Shown here: piece by piece, positions 43,873 to 53,390 of the stretch
Numbering within the stretch: position 1 is the stretch's first letter
Layout of the letters: the number at the start of each line of letters is the position of its first letter
Source of the DNA: Pseudacidovorax intermedius
Lineage (GTDB): Bacteria > Pseudomonadota > Gammaproteobacteria > Burkholderiales > Burkholderiaceae_C
Length of the DNA stretch: 64,000 nt
NCBI RefSeq assembly: GCF_003350475.1
Contig: NZ_QQAV01000008.1
Span: 32,409 to 96,408 of the forward strand
Direction of reading: 5' to 3'
The notes under the pieces: generated by a model
Databases searched by the model: none
Told to the model about the DNA's origin: nothing
Seen by the model: the letters and a program-made list of their open reading frames with translations, nothing else
Made by a program: the position numbers and the translations under genes

Positions 43873-44520
43873 TCAGCCTGCGGCCAGCATGCCGCGCTCT
43901 TCGATGAAGCGCACCACCTGGGCCAAGCCGTCCTGCGTCTTGAGGTTGGTCATCACGAAGGGCTTGCCCTTGCGCATGCGCACCGTGTCGGCTTCCATCA
44001 CGCCCAGGTCGGCGCCCACATGCGGCGCCAGGTCGGTCTTGTTGATCACGAACAGGTCGCTCTTCGTGATGCCGGGGCCGCCCTTGCGCGGGATCTTCTC
44101 GCCCGCGGCCACGTCGATCACGTAGATGGTCAGGTCCGACAGTTCGGGGCTGAAGGTGGCGGCCAGGTTGTCGCCGCCGCTTTCCACGAACACCACGTCC
44201 GCCTCGGGAAAGTCGCCCAGCATGCGGTCGATGGCCTCGAGGTTGATGGAGGCGTCTTCGCGGATGGCGGTGTGCGGACAGCCGCCGGTCTCGACGCCCA
44301 GGATGCGCTCGGCCGGCAGCGCGCCGGCCACGGTGAGCAGCCGCTGGTCTTCCTTGGTGTAGATGTCGTTGGTGATGGCGATCAGGTCGTACTGGTCGCG
44401 CATCGCCTTGCAGAGCATCTCCAGCAGGGTGGTCTTGCCCGAACCCACCGGGCCGCCGATGCCCACGCGCAGGGGCGGCAGTTTCTTGGTGCGATTCGGA
44501 ACGTGGTGCAGGGCGGTCAT
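43873..44520 (-). CDS. ureG: Urease accessory GTPase UreG
   Basis: A 215-residue SIMIBI GTPase with P-loop [11 protein letters not shown], the UreG metal motif [13 protein letters not shown] (Cys-Pro-His) and the NKTD specificity motif. UreG with UreF, UreD and UreE delivers nickel to apo-urease using GTP. It is the last gene of the urease operon, 40 nt after ureF. Length and motifs are standard. Confidence 0.97.
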   Translation of the reverse strand: MTALHHVPNRTKKLPPLRVGIGGPVGSGKTTLLEMLCKAMRDQYDLIAITNDIYTKEDQRLLTVAGALPAERILGVETGGCPHTAIREDASINLEAIDRMLGDFPEADVVFVESGGDNLAATFSPELSDLTIYVIDVAAGEKIPRKGGPGITKSDLFVINKTDLAPHVGADLGVMEADTVRMRKGKPFVMTNLKTQDGLAQVVRFIEERGMLAAG

Positions 44521-44560
44521 GGTCGTATGCGATGGAAGGTGGAACGGGGCTGGTCGGGGC

Positions 44561-45232
44561 CTAGCTGCGGAACAGCCGCGAGTACTGTGTCTCGTGCCGT
44601 GCCGACAGGATGGCCAGCATGGGCGAGAAGGACTGGCGCCGGTCGTCCGGCAGCGCCATGGCGGCCTCGACCGCGGCGGGGATCTCCTTGGCCAGTCGGG
44701 CCAGGATGCGCTGGCCGGCGCTCTGGCCCAGGGGCACGGCCTTGATGGCGGCCGCGCTCATGTTCTCGGCCCAGCCGAAGGCGAAGGCCAGGCAGCCGTC
44801 CTGCGCGCTGGCGCCCGCGCGCGCGGCGGCAAAGGCGAAGGCCACGGGATAGGTGGGCGGCAGCTCGGCGAAGCAGGCGGCTGCATCGGCATGGTGCAGT
44901 TTGAGCCACTCGACGAAGGAGCGGCCCATCTGCTCGGTCTGCAGCAGGAACTCGGCCGACTCGCGCGTCTGTCGCACCCAGTCGTTGAGCGCCTGCACAC
45001 GGCCCAGGTCGCCGGCCGACCAGGCCGAGATGGCCTGGGCCACCACCGACAGGTCGCCGCGTGCCAGGCTCAGGCGCAACTGCCCGGCCAGCCAGTCGGC
45101 GGCCGAGGCTTCGTCCTTGACGCCGGCCCATTCGATGGCGGCCTCCAGCCCCTCGGAGTACGAGAAGCCGCCCACGGGCAGCGCGGGCGAGGCGAGCCAG
45201 ATGAGTTGCAGAAGGCTGTGGGGGGCGAGCAT
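44561..45232 (-). CDS. ureF: Urease accessory protein UreF
   Basis: A 223-residue all-helical protein with the family signature [18 protein letters not shown] at its N-terminus. UreF bridges UreD and UreG in the urease activation complex. Start: ATG at 45232, 13 nt after ureE ends; longer upstream starts would run through the ureE tail and are not favoured. Length is normal. Confidence 0.95.
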   Translation of the reverse strand: MLAPHSLLQLIWLASPALPVGGFSYSEGLEAAIEWAGVKDEASAADWLAGQLRLSLARGDLSVVAQAISAWSAGDLGRVQALNDWVRQTRESAEFLLQTEQMGRSFVEWLKLHHADAAACFAELPPTYPVAFAFAAARAGASAQDGCLAFAFGWAENMSAAAIKAVPLGQSAGQRILARLAKEIPAAVEAAMALPDDRRQSFSPMLAILSARHETQYSRLFRS

Positions 45233-45245
45233 CTGCCTTCGGCGT

Positions 45246-45857
45246 TCAGTGGGAATGGCCGTGATCGTGGTCATGGCCGCAACCCGGTCCATGCACATGG
45301 CCGCCCTGCGCCTTGCCGTGGTCATGGTCATGTGCGTGATCGTGGTCATGACCGCCGTGCGCATGCCCATGGTGATGGTGCGAATGCCCATCGTTGGTCA
45401 CATGCCCGCCATAGGCGCCGCCCTCGGGCTCGAAGCTTTCCTGCACCTCGTTCACGATCAGGTGCATGGCGCGCAGCATGTCCGCCAGCACATGGTCGGG
45501 CTCGATCTTGAGGTGGTCGGGCTGCAGCTCGATCGGCACATGGCGGTTGCCGAGGTGGTAGGCCGCACGCACCAGGTCGAAGGGCGTGCCGTGGGCCGTG
45601 CAGTGGGTGATGCGCAGCACCGTCTGCGGCGCGGCGATCACGCGCACCAGCGAGCCGTCTTCCACCACCAGGATGTCGCCGCCGCGCACGGCCGTGCCGC
45701 GCGGCAGGAAGACCCCGATGCGCCGCCCCTCCGAGTCGGTGGTGTCGAAGCGGCTCTTCTGGCGCACGTCCCAGTCGAGTTCGATGGTGGCGGCGCGCTT
45801 GACGAGCACGGGCGCGAGGCCGCGGCCCTGGGGCATGAGTTTGTTGGCGGTGAGCAT
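45246..45857 (-). CDS. ureE: Urease nickel metallochaperone UreE with His-rich tail
   Basis: A 203-residue protein with the UreE N-terminal peptide-binding and C-terminal metal-binding domains (THCTAHGT..., [12 protein letters not shown] with the conserved dimer-interface His region). The last 50 residues are a long His/Asp/Gly-rich tail with more than 20 histidines, the nickel-storage type found in Klebsiella UreE. It is separated from ureC by an acetyltransferase gene, and a small AbrB-like gene lies divergently upstream. Confidence 0.95.
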   Translation of the reverse strand: MLTANKLMPQGRGLAPVLVKRAATIELDWDVRQKSRFDTTDSEGRRIGVFLPRGTAVRGGDILVVEDGSLVRVIAAPQTVLRITHCTAHGTPFDLVRAAYHLGNRHVPIELQPDHLKIEPDHVLADMLRAMHLIVNEVQESFEPEGGAYGGHVTNDGHSHHHHGHAHGGHDHDHAHDHDHGKAQGGHVHGPGCGHDHDHGHSH

Positions 45858-45897
45858 GGTGGTGTGGAAAATGCCGTCCGTTCAACGGACACAGGGA

Positions 45898-46077
45898 GTG
45901 AACGTGTACGAAACGCGCATTGTCGAAGTGAACGGCGAAATGATCGTGCCGCTGCCGCAGGAGATGATTGAACGCTGGAATTTGGAGCCAGGCATGGCTC
46001 TGGAGTACACCTGGGAGGGGCGCTCGGTTCTGCTCAAGCCGCCTTGCACCGAGGCGCCCGAAGATCCAGCGTCATGA
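45898..46077 (+). CDS. Small AbrB/SpoVT-fold DNA-binding-like protein
   Basis: A 59-residue protein whose first 45 residues follow the swapped-hairpin AbrB pattern (VNGEMIVPLPQEMIERWNLEPGM, then a strand with EYTWEGRSVLLKP), as in MazE/VapB antitoxins and SpoVT. Start: GTG at 45898, with a GGAG-like sequence almost adjoining it; GTG at 45904 is possible. No toxin gene follows; its end overlaps the end of the convergent acetyltransferase gene by 44 bp. It could be a solitary regulator, perhaps of the urease genes it interrupts. Confidence 0.65.
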   Translation: MNVYETRIVEVNGEMIVPLPQEMIERWNLEPGMALEYTWEGRSVLLKPPCTEAPEDPAS

Positions 46078-46603
46078 AGCAACTGGCCGGATCCGGCCCG
46101 TAGTTGCCGAAGGGCGGGCAGGGCGCGAAGCCGTGCCGCGCATAGAGCGCCCGTGCCGGGGCGAAGAAGGGCTGGCTGCCGGTCTCCAGGCTCATGCGCT
46201 TGTGGCCGGCGTTGCGGGCCTCGGCCAGGGCATGGGCCAGCAGCTGCGTGGCAACACCGCGGCCGCGCAGGTAGGCCGCGGTGCGCATGGATTTCAGTTC
46301 GGCGTGGCCGTCGTCCAGCCGCTTGAGCGCCACCGTGCCGGCCAGCATCTCTTCGGTGCCGTCCTGCGTCCAGGCACTCCAGAAGCGGATCTCCGACCGG
46401 CGCAGGCCTGCCAGGTCCAGCGCATGCACGCTCTCCGGCGGCGAGACGCGGCGCATGTCGGCCAGGTGCTCTTCGAGGAAGGCGGCGATGCGTGGGTCGC
46501 GCAGGTCGTCCAGGCGTATGCGCAACGCCGGTCCGCCGCCATTGGGCGCGGCCGCAGGCGATGCGGTGGATGCGTTCACCAGAGAAGTGCTCGCCACCGC
46601 CAT
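46034..46603 (-). CDS. GNAT family N-acetyltransferase inside the urease operon
   Basis: A 189-residue protein with the GNAT acetyl-CoA-binding region RTAAYLRGRGVATQLLAHAL and the C-terminal LYARHGFAPCPPFGNY pattern. Substrate unknown; the C-terminal wording resembles putative acetyltransferases acting on small molecules. Its ATG shares one base with the ureC stop (TGATG), so it is translated with urease although it is not a known activation factor. The region is otherwise a standard ureABC-EFG series. Confidence 0.85.
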   Translation of the reverse strand: MAVASTSLVNASTASPAAAPNGGGPALRIRLDDLRDPRIAAFLEEHLADMRRVSPPESVHALDLAGLRRSEIRFWSAWTQDGTEEMLAGTVALKRLDDGHAELKSMRTAAYLRGRGVATQLLAHALAEARNAGHKRMSLETGSQPFFAPARALYARHGFAPCPPFGNYGPDPASCFMTLDLRAPRCKAA

Positions 46604-48321
46604 CAGAACAGGAAGTAGCGCTGCGCCATCGGCAGCACCTTGGCCGGCTCGCAGGTCAGCAGCACGCCGTCGGCGCGCACGGCGTAGGTCTGGTGGTCGA
46701 TCTCCATCACCGGGGTCAGGCCGTTGTGGATCAGGTCCTTCTTGCGCACGTTGCGGATGTTCTTGACCACGCCCAGCGTCTTGGCCAGTCCGTAGCGGCG
46801 GCCCACATCGGCGGCATGGGCGGCCTGCGACACGAAGGTCAGGCTGCTCTTGGCGATGTTGCCGCCGAAGGCGCCGAACATCGGGCGGTAGTGCACCGGC
46901 TGCGGCGTCGGGATGCTGGCGTTGGGGTCGCCCATGGCTGCCATGGCGATGCTGCCGCCCTTGATGATGCAGAAGGGCTTGACGCCGAAGAAGGCCGGCT
47001 TCCAGATCACGATGTCGGCCCACTTGCCCACCTCGAGGCTGCCCACCTCGTGGCCGATGCCGTGCGAGATGGCGGGGTTGATCGTGTACTTGGCGACGTA
47101 GCGCTTGGCGCGGAAGTTGTCGTTGCGTGTGCTGTCCTCGGGCAGGCTGCCCCGCTGCGCCTTCATCTTGTGCGCCGTCTGCCAGGTGCGGATGATGACC
47201 TCGCCCACGCGGCCCATGGCCTGCGAGTCGCTGCTCATCATGCTGATGGCGCCCATGTCGTGCAGGATGTCCTCGGCCGCGATGGTCTCCTTGCGGATGC
47301 GCGACTCGGCGAAGGCCAGGTCCTCGGCGATGGCGGCGTCCAGGTGGTGGCACACCATCAGCATGTCCACATGCTCGTCCAGCGTGTTCTGCGTGTACGG
47401 CATGGTGGGGTTGGTGGACGAGGGCAGGAAGTTGGCCTCGCCCACCACGCGCAGGATGTCCGGTGCATGGCCGCCGCCCGCACCCTCGGTGTGGAAGGCG
47501 CACAGCGCGCGGCCCTTGGTGGCGGCGATGGTGTCCTCGACGAAGCCCGATTCGTTGAGCGTGTCGGAGTGGATGGCCACCTGCGTGTCGGTGGCCTCGG
47601 CCACGTCCAGGCAATGGTCGATGGCCGATGGCGTGGTGCCCCAGTCCTCGTGCAGCTTCAGGCCGATGACGCCGGCCTCGATCTGCTCGTGCAGCGCATC
47701 CGTGCGGCTGGCGTTGCCCTTGCCCAGGAAGCCCAGGTTCATCGGAAAGGCATCGGCCGACTGGAGCATGCGCTCGATGTGCCAGGGGCCGGGCGTGCAG
47801 GTGGTGGCGAAGGTGCCGGTGGCCGGGCCGGTGCCGCCGCCGAGCATGGTGGTCACGCCGCTGGCCAGGGCCTCTTCGATCTGCTGCGGGCAGATGAAGT
47901 GGATGTGGCTGTCGATGCCGCCGGCGGTGACGATGTTGCCCTCGCAGCTGATGACTTCGGTGCCCGGGCCGATGACGATGTCCACGCCCGGCTGGGTGTC
48001 GGGGTTGCCGGCCTTGCCGATGGCGGCGATGCGCCCGTCCTTGAGGCCGATGTCGGCCTTGACGATGCCCCAGTGGTCCAGGATGAGCGCGTTGGTCAGC
48101 ACCGTGTCGACGGCCCCCTGCGCGCGCGTGCGCTGGCTCTGGGCCATGCCGTCGCGGATGGTCTTGCCACCGCCGAACTTCACCTCTTCGCCGTAGCCGC
48201 CGGCACGCAGGGTGTAGTCCTGCTCGACCTCGATCACGAGGCCCGTGTCGGCCAGGCGCACGCGGTCGCCGACGGTGGGGCCGAAGATTTCCGCATAGGC
48301 GCGGCGCGAAATGGAGGCCAT
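46603..48321 (-). CDS. ureC: Urease subunit alpha
   Basis: The 572-residue catalytic subunit. Nickel ligands and active-site elements are visible: DSHIHFICP (the HxH), GLKLHEDWG (the carbamylated Lys), [10 protein letters not shown], and the mobile flap MVCHHLD. It hydrolyses urea to ammonia and carbamate in the cytoplasm. It is coupled to ureB upstream (TGATG) and to the GNAT gene downstream (TGATG). Length is exactly typical. Confidence 0.98.
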   Translation of the reverse strand: MASISRRAYAEIFGPTVGDRVRLADTGLVIEVEQDYTLRAGGYGEEVKFGGGKTIRDGMAQSQRTRAQGAVDTVLTNALILDHWGIVKADIGLKDGRIAAIGKAGNPDTQPGVDIVIGPGTEVISCEGNIVTAGGIDSHIHFICPQQIEEALASGVTTMLGGGTGPATGTFATTCTPGPWHIERMLQSADAFPMNLGFLGKGNASRTDALHEQIEAGVIGLKLHEDWGTTPSAIDHCLDVAEATDTQVAIHSDTLNESGFVEDTIAATKGRALCAFHTEGAGGGHAPDILRVVGEANFLPSSTNPTMPYTQNTLDEHVDMLMVCHHLDAAIAEDLAFAESRIRKETIAAEDILHDMGAISMMSSDSQAMGRVGEVIIRTWQTAHKMKAQRGSLPEDSTRNDNFRAKRYVAKYTINPAISHGIGHEVGSLEVGKWADIVIWKPAFFGVKPFCIIKGGSIAMAAMGDPNASIPTPQPVHYRPMFGAFGGNIAKSSLTFVSQAAHAADVGRRYGLAKTLGVVKNIRNVRKKDLIHNGLTPVMEIDHQTYAVRADGVLLTCEPAKVLPMAQRYFLF

Positions 48322-48626
48322 CAGAGTTTTCCTTGCACCAGGCCGCGGAAGCCGTAGACGATGCGGTCGCCCGCGAAGTCGACCAGCTCGACGGTGCGCT
48401 GCTGGCCGGGCTCGAAGCGCACGGCGGTGCCCGAGGCGATGTTCAGCCGCATGCCGCGCGCGGCCTCGCGGTCGAAGTCGAGGGCGCCGTTGGTTTCGGC
48501 GAAGTGGTAGTGGGAGCCGACCTGGATCGGCCGGTCCGAGCCGTTCTTGACGACGACGGTGAGCGTGCGGCGACCGGGGTTGAGGTCGTGGTCGCCCGCG
48601 TCGATGAGCAGTTCGCCCGGGATCAT
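48321..48626 (-). CDS. ureB: Urease subunit beta
   Basis: A 101-residue beta subunit with MIPGELLI at the start and the conserved [11 protein letters not shown] and [16 protein letters not shown] segments. It packs with UreA and UreC in the (ABC)3 enzyme. Start: ATG at 48626, 16 nt after ureJ; stop overlaps the ureC start by one base. Confidence 0.97.
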   Translation of the reverse strand: MIPGELLIDAGDHDLNPGRRTLTVVVKNGSDRPIQVGSHYHFAETNGALDFDREAARGMRLNIASGTAVRFEPGQQRTVELVDFAGDRIVYGFRGLVQGKL

Positions 48627-48642
48627 GGCGGTGGCCTCCGGG

Positions 48643-49248
48643 TCAGGCGATGCCGCCCAGCAGAGCCAGGCCGAACAGGCCGACGGCGGCTCCGGCGATG
48701 CGCGGCAGCCAGCGGTTGGCATGGCGCAGCGCCAGGCCCAGGCCGATGCCCGCGGCATGCAGGCCGACGGTGGCGACCAGCATGCCGGCCAGGGTGGCGA
48801 TCGCGCCGCCATGCTCGGCCAGTTCGCGACCATGGGCGATGCCGTGGAAGACGGCGAACACGCCCACCAGCGCGGCAGCGGCGGCGGCAGGCAGGCGCCG
48901 CTGCGTGGCCACCAGCAGGCCCAGCACCAGCAGCGAGGCGGCAATCATCGGCTCCACCGCCGGCAGCGACAGGCCGGCCAGACCCGCCAGTGCGCCGGCG
49001 AGCAACATGCCGGCGAAGCCCACCGGCGCGGCCAGCAGCTCGCGGCGGCTCGTCGCGGCAAGGGCGCTCCACAGGCCCACGGCCACCATCGCGGCCAAGT
49101 GGTCCAGGCCGGTCAGCGGATGCACGAAGCCGGCGACGAAGCCGTGGTGCGCGCCGGCATCGGCGCCGGTGTGGGCCAGGGCGGGCAGGGCGGCCGTGGC
49201 GGCCAGGGTGGTGGCGATGCAAAGCAGCAGGGGGCGGGAAGTGCGCAT
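48643..49248 (-). CDS. ureJ: HupE/UreJ family nickel permease-like protein
   Basis: A 201-residue membrane protein with a cleavable-looking signal (about 1-25) and six hydrophobic segments. The HupE/UreJ nickel motif [12 protein letters not shown] is present near residue 43, and a further histidine motif [10 protein letters not shown] follows. It is expected to import nickel or help its supply to urease. It lies between ureA and ureB, the arrangement common in betaproteobacterial urease operons. Confidence 0.92.
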   Translation of the reverse strand: MRTSRPLLLCIATTLAATAALPALAHTGADAGAHHGFVAGFVHPLTGLDHLAAMVAVGLWSALAATSRRELLAAPVGFAGMLLAGALAGLAGLSLPAVEPMIAASLLVLGLLVATQRRLPAAAAAALVGVFAVFHGIAHGRELAEHGGAIATLAGMLVATVGLHAAGIGLGLALRHANRWLPRIAGAAVGLFGLALLGGIA

Positions 49249-49316
49249 GGGCGTCTTTCGGAGGAATCGGGGAAGAAGAGCGGCTCGGGCCGGGCAGTGC
49301 AAGGCGGGCCGGCGGC

Positions 49317-49619
49317 TCATTCGATGGGCTGGTGCACCGTCACGAGCTTGGTGCCGTCGGGAAAGGTGGCCTCGACCTGGATGTCCGGGATCATCTCGGG
49401 CACACCCTCCATCACGTCGGCGCGGGTCAGCACCTCGCGGCCCTCGCTCATGAGCTGGGCGACGGTCTTGCCGTCGCGGGCGCCTTCCATCACGGCGGCG
49501 GAGATCAGCGCGACGGCTTCGGGGTAGTTGAGCTTCAGGCCGCGGCCCTTGCGCCGCTCCGCCAGCAGGGCGGCGGTGAAGATCAGCAGCTTGTCTTTTT
49601 CTCTGGGCGTGAGTTCCAT
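49317..49619 (-). CDS. ureA: Urease subunit gamma
   Basis: A 100-residue gamma subunit beginning [20 protein letters not shown] with the conserved [11 protein letters not shown] and [12 protein letters not shown] segments. It is the first urease gene in the window; no ureD lies upstream, where the divergent permease-kinase gene starts 140 bp away. Confidence 0.97.
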   Translation of the reverse strand: MELTPREKDKLLIFTAALLAERRKGRGLKLNYPEAVALISAAVMEGARDGKTVAQLMSEGREVLTRADVMEGVPEMIPDIQVEATFPDGTKLVTVHQPIE

Positions 49620-49758
49620 GGTTCGCTTTGCTCAGGGTGTCCGGGCGGCCCGGGACGGCCGCGGGCCCACGCAGGGGCCGGCGCGCCGCATGATAGGCAG
49701 CCCCGCCCCGTTGCAACAGTCGTGCCTCGCTCGGCATGAAAGCTGCACTCTGCCGCCT

Positions 49759-52700
49759 GTGAACGCCGACACCTTTGCCACGCCCACCGAGCCCGCCGCC
49801 GACGACGCGCCCCAGCGCATCGTCAAGGTCCGGCGCGACTACAACAGCTGGGTCGGCAGCGAGACGCTGGAGGACTACGCCCTGCGCTTCACGCCGCAGC
49901 GCTTTCGCAAGTGGTCCGAATGGCGGGTGGCCAACACGGCCTTCGGCGCCGCCTCCTTCCTGATCCTGGAGGCCGTGGGCGCCACGCTGCTGGTGCAGTT
50001 CGGCTTTGCCAATGCCTTCTGGGCCATCGTGGCGACGGGGCTGATCATCTTCCTGGCCGGCCTGCCGATCAGCGCCTATGCGGCCCGCTACGGCGTGGAC
50101 ATGGACCTGCTCACCCGCGGCGCCGGCTTCGGCTACATCGGCTCGACCATCACCTCGCTGATCTACGCCAGCTTCACCTTCATCTTCTTCGCCCTCGAAG
50201 CCGCGGTGATGGCCTATGCGCTGGAGCTGGCGCTGGGCATTCCGCCGGCCTGGGGCTACCTGGTGTGCGCGCTGGTGGTGATTCCGCTGGTGACGCACGG
50301 CGTCTCGGCCATCAGCCGGCTGCAGATGTGGACGCAGGCCATCTGGCTGCTGATGCTGGTGGTGCCCTTCGCCTTCGTGCTGGCGCGCGATCCTGGTGCA
50401 TTTGCCGGCATCACGCACTATGGTGGTGATCGTGGTGGTGCTTCGGGCTTCGGTTTGCACGGATTTGGTGCCGCGCTGACGGTGGGGATCGCCCTGATCA
50501 CCCAGATGGGGGAGCAGGCCGACTACCTGCGCTTCATGCCGGCGCGCACCGCGGCCAACCGGGGCCGCTGGTGGGCGGCCGTGGTGGCGGGCGGGCCAGG
50601 CTGGGTGCTGCTGGGCGTGGCCAAGATGCTGGGCGGCGCGCTGCTGGCCTACCTGGCCATCACCCACATGGTGCCCACCGAGCGGGCGGTCGACCCGAAC
50701 CAGATGTACCTGGCGGCCTACGAGTACGTCTTTCCGCAGTACGGCTGGGCGGTGGCGGCGACTGCGTTGTTCGTGGTCATCTCGCAGCTCAAGATCAACG
50801 TCACCAATGCCTATGCCGGCTCGCTGGCCTGGAGCAACTTCTTCTCGCGCGTGACGCACAGCCATCCGGGCCGGGTGGTGTGGGTGGTGTTCAACGCCCT
50901 GATCGCCTTCATGCTGATGGAGATGAACGTCTTCGAGGCCCTGGGCGACGTGCTGGGCCTGTACGCCAACATCGCCATCGCCTGGATGATGGCCGTGGTG
51001 GCCGACCTGGTCGTCAACAAGCCGCTGGGCCTGTCGCCGCCGGGCATCGAGTTCAAGCGGGCCTACCTGTGGGACATCAACCCGGTGGGCGTGGGCGCGA
51101 TGGTGCTGGCCTCGGGCGTGTCGATCACGGCGCACCTGGGCGTGTTCGGCCCCATGGCACAGGCCTTCTCGGCCGTGATCGCGCTGGGCACGGCGCTGGT
51201 CGCCTCGCCGCTGATCGCGTGGGCCACCGGTGGGCGCTTCTATCTGGCGCGGCAGCCGGAGTCCGCACCGGCCGTTGCGGGGCAGCCCATGTTCTTTGCC
51301 CCGCGCGGGCAGGCCAGGCCTGAGGACGCCGGCAGCTACCAGCGCCTGGCCCCCCGCCGCTGCGTCATCTGCGAGCGCGAGTACGAAGGCCCCGACATGG
51401 CCCACTGCCCCGCCTACCAGGGCGACATCTGCTCCCTCTGCTGCACCCTCGACGCCCGCTGCGGCGACCTCTGCAAACCGCATGCGGGCCTGTCGGCGCA
51501 GTGGTCGGCCGTGCTGCGCTGGCTGCTGCCGCGGCGCGTGTGGCCCTACCTGGACACGGGCCTGGGCCACTTCCTGATGCTGATGCTGATCGTGGTGCCG
51601 CTGCTGGCCGCCGTCTTCGGCGTGCTCTACCAGCAGGAGCTGCGCGGCATCGGCGACTGGATCGACAGCGGCGGCGCGCCCTCGGTGGCGGCCGGCCGGG
51701 CCGCCGGCAGCGAGGCGGCGCAGGCCCTGGGCTCCGGCTTTCTCAAGGCCTACATGGCACTGCTGCTGATCGCCGGCATCGTGGCCTGGTGGCTGGTGCT
51801 GGCCCACCAGAGCCGCAAGGTGGCGCAGGAAGAATCGAACCGCCAGACCCGCCTGCTGATGCGCGAGATCGAGCTGCACCGCCAGACCGACCGCGCCCTG
51901 CAGGCCTCGCGCCAGGCCGCCGACGAGGCCCGCCAGACCGCCGAGGCCGCCAACCAGGCCAAGAGCCGCTACATCAGCGCCATCAGCCACGAGCTGCGCA
52001 CGCCGCTCAACAGCATCCTGGGTTATGCGCAGCTGATGGGACAGGACCCGTCGGTGCCGCCGCACCGCCAGCAGGCCGTGGCCGTCATCAAGCGCGGCGG
52101 CGAGCACCTGCTCTCGCTCATCGAAGGCACGCTCGATCTCGCCCACATCGAGGCCGGCAAGCTCACGCTGCAGGCCAAGCCCATGGCCTTCGGCGACATG
52201 CTGCAGTCGCTGGCCGACATGTTCGAGCTGCAGGCCGCGGACAAGGGCCTGCGCTTCGTCTTCGAGCCCGCGGCGCAGCTGCCGGCCGTGGTGCGCGCGG
52301 ACGAGCGCCGCGTGCGGCAGATCCTCATCAACCTGCTGGGCAATGCCATCAAGTTCACGGCCCGGGGCCAGGTCACGTTTCGCGCCGCCTATGCGCGCGA
52401 GTTCGCCACGCTGGAGGTGGAGGACACCGGCCCCGGCCTGCACGAAGACGAGCTGGCCCGCATCTTCGAGCCCTTCGCGCGCGGCGATTCGCGCGGCAGT
52501 GCCCCCGGCGCCGGCCTGGGCCTGACCATGGCCAAGATGCTCACCGACCTGATGGGCGGCGAGATGAAGGTCAGCAGCACGCCGGGGCAGGGCGCGCTGT
52601 TTCGCGTGCGGCTCTTCCTGCCGCGGGTGCACGAGGCGATGGCCGGCACGCTGGGCCACGGCGCCTCCATCGGCAGCACCAGCCTGGCGGCGGGGCCGGC

Positions 52701-53388
52701 GGCCGAATCGCCGGTGCCGCGCCGCGGCTACGAAGGCCCGCGCCGCCAGCTGCTGGTGATCGACAACGAGGAAGCCGACCGCGACCTGCTGGTGCACCTG
52801 CTGCAGCCGCTGGGCTTCGAACTGCGCACCGCCGCCAGTGGCCATGACGGGCTGGACCTGCTGGCCGCCGGCTACCGGCCGCATGCCGTCTTCGTGGACC
52901 TGGCCATGCCCGGCATCGACGGCTGGGAGACCATCCGACGCGCCCGCGCCCTGTTGGGCGCGAGCCGGGGCGCCGCCCACGAGACCGTGTTCGCCGTCGT
53001 CTCCGCCAACGCCTTCGACAAGCGGCTGGAGAACGACGTGGGCATCACGCCCGAGGATTTCTTCGTCAAGCCCGTGCGCCACAGCGAGCTGCTCGACTGG
53101 ATCGGCCGCCGCCTCGACCTGCGCTGGACGGCCGACCCGGCCGCCGCCGCTGCGCCCGCCGGGCCGGCCGAGCCTGCCGCCATCGTCGCCCCCGGCGCCC
53201 AGCGGCTGCGCGCGCTGGAAGAGGCGGTCCAGCTCGGCTACCTTCGCGGGATCATGACCAAGCTCGACGACATCGACGCCGCCCAGCCCGAATGCGCCGC
53301 CTGGACGGCGCAGCAGCGCGCGCTGGCGCGGCAGTTCCGCTTCGAGGACATGGGCCGCGCCCTCACCGAAGCGCTGGAAGCTTCCTGA
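49759..53388 (+). CDS. NCS1 purine/cytosine permease fused to hybrid sensor histidine kinase
   Basis: A 1209-residue fusion. Residues 1-500 form a complete nucleobase:cation symporter 1 domain with 11-12 membrane helices. About 533-575 is a Cys-rich module (CVIC, then clustered CSLCC and CGDLC) that could bind metal or an Fe-S cluster. Two more helices (about 600-690) and a coiled coil follow, then HisKA (ISHELRTPLNSI, His near 744), an ATPase domain (NLLGNAIKF, GAGLGL) and a receiver with Asp near 1046 in VFVDLAMPG. It is probably a transporter-derived sensor of a nucleobase or urea-cycle compound. Start: GTG at 49759; an in-frame ATG at 49690 is an alternative. A response regulator follows by 2 nt. 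Confidence 0.88.
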   Translation: MNADTFATPTEPAADDAPQRIVKVRRDYNSWVGSETLEDYALRFTPQRFRKWSEWRVANTAFGAASFLILEAVGATLLVQFGFANAFWAIVATGLIIFLAGLPISAYAARYGVDMDLLTRGAGFGYIGSTITSLIYASFTFIFFALEAAVMAYALELALGIPPAWGYLVCALVVIPLVTHGVSAISRLQMWTQAIWLLMLVVPFAFVLARDPGAFAGITHYGGDRGGASGFGLHGFGAALTVGIALITQMGEQADYLRFMPARTAANRGRWWAAVVAGGPGWVLLGVAKMLGGALLAYLAITHMVPTERAVDPNQMYLAAYEYVFPQYGWAVAATALFVVISQLKINVTNAYAGSLAWSNFFSRVTHSHPGRVVWVVFNALIAFMLMEMNVFEALGDVLGLYANIAIAWMMAVVADLVVNKPLGLSPPGIEFKRAYLWDINPVGVGAMVLASGVSITAHLGVFGPMAQAFSAVIALGTALVASPLIAWATGGRFYLARQPESAPAVAGQPMFFAPRGQARPEDAGSYQRLAPRRCVICEREYEGPDMAHCPAYQGDICSLCCTLDARCGDLCKPHAGLSAQWSAVLRWLLPRRVWPYLDTGLGHFLMLMLIVVPLLAAVFGVLYQQELRGIGDWIDSGGAPSVAAGRAAGSEAAQALGSGFLKAYMALLLIAGIVAWWLVLAHQSRKVAQEESNRQTRLLMREIELHRQTDRALQASRQAADEARQTAEAANQAKSRYISAISHELRTPLNSILGYAQLMGQDPSVPPHRQQAVAVIKRGGEHLLSLIEGTLDLAHIEAGKLTLQAKPMAFGDMLQSLADMFELQAADKGLRFVFEPAAQLPAVVRADERRVRQILINLLGNAIKFTARGQVTFRAAYAREFATLEVEDTGPGLHEDELARIFEPFARGDSRGSAPGAGLGLTMAKMLTDLMGGEMKVSSTPGQGALFRVRLFLPRVHEAMAGTLGHGASIGSTSLAAGPAAESPVPRRGYEGPRRQLLVIDNEEADRDLLVHLLQPLGFELRTAASGHDGLDLLAAGYRPHAVFVDLAMPGIDGWETIRRARALLGASRGAAHETVFAVVSANAFDKRLENDVGITPEDFFVKPVRHSELLDWIGRRLDLRWTADPAAAAAPAGPAEPAAIVAPGAQRLRALEEAVQLGYLRGIMTKLDDIDAAQPECAAWTAQQRALARQFRFEDMGRALTEALEAS

Positions 53389-53390
53389 CC

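Noticed and set aside
45898..46077. AbrB-like gene as half of a toxin-antitoxin pair
   Set aside because: No small toxin gene follows. The next gene is a convergent acetyltransferase whose end overlaps it.
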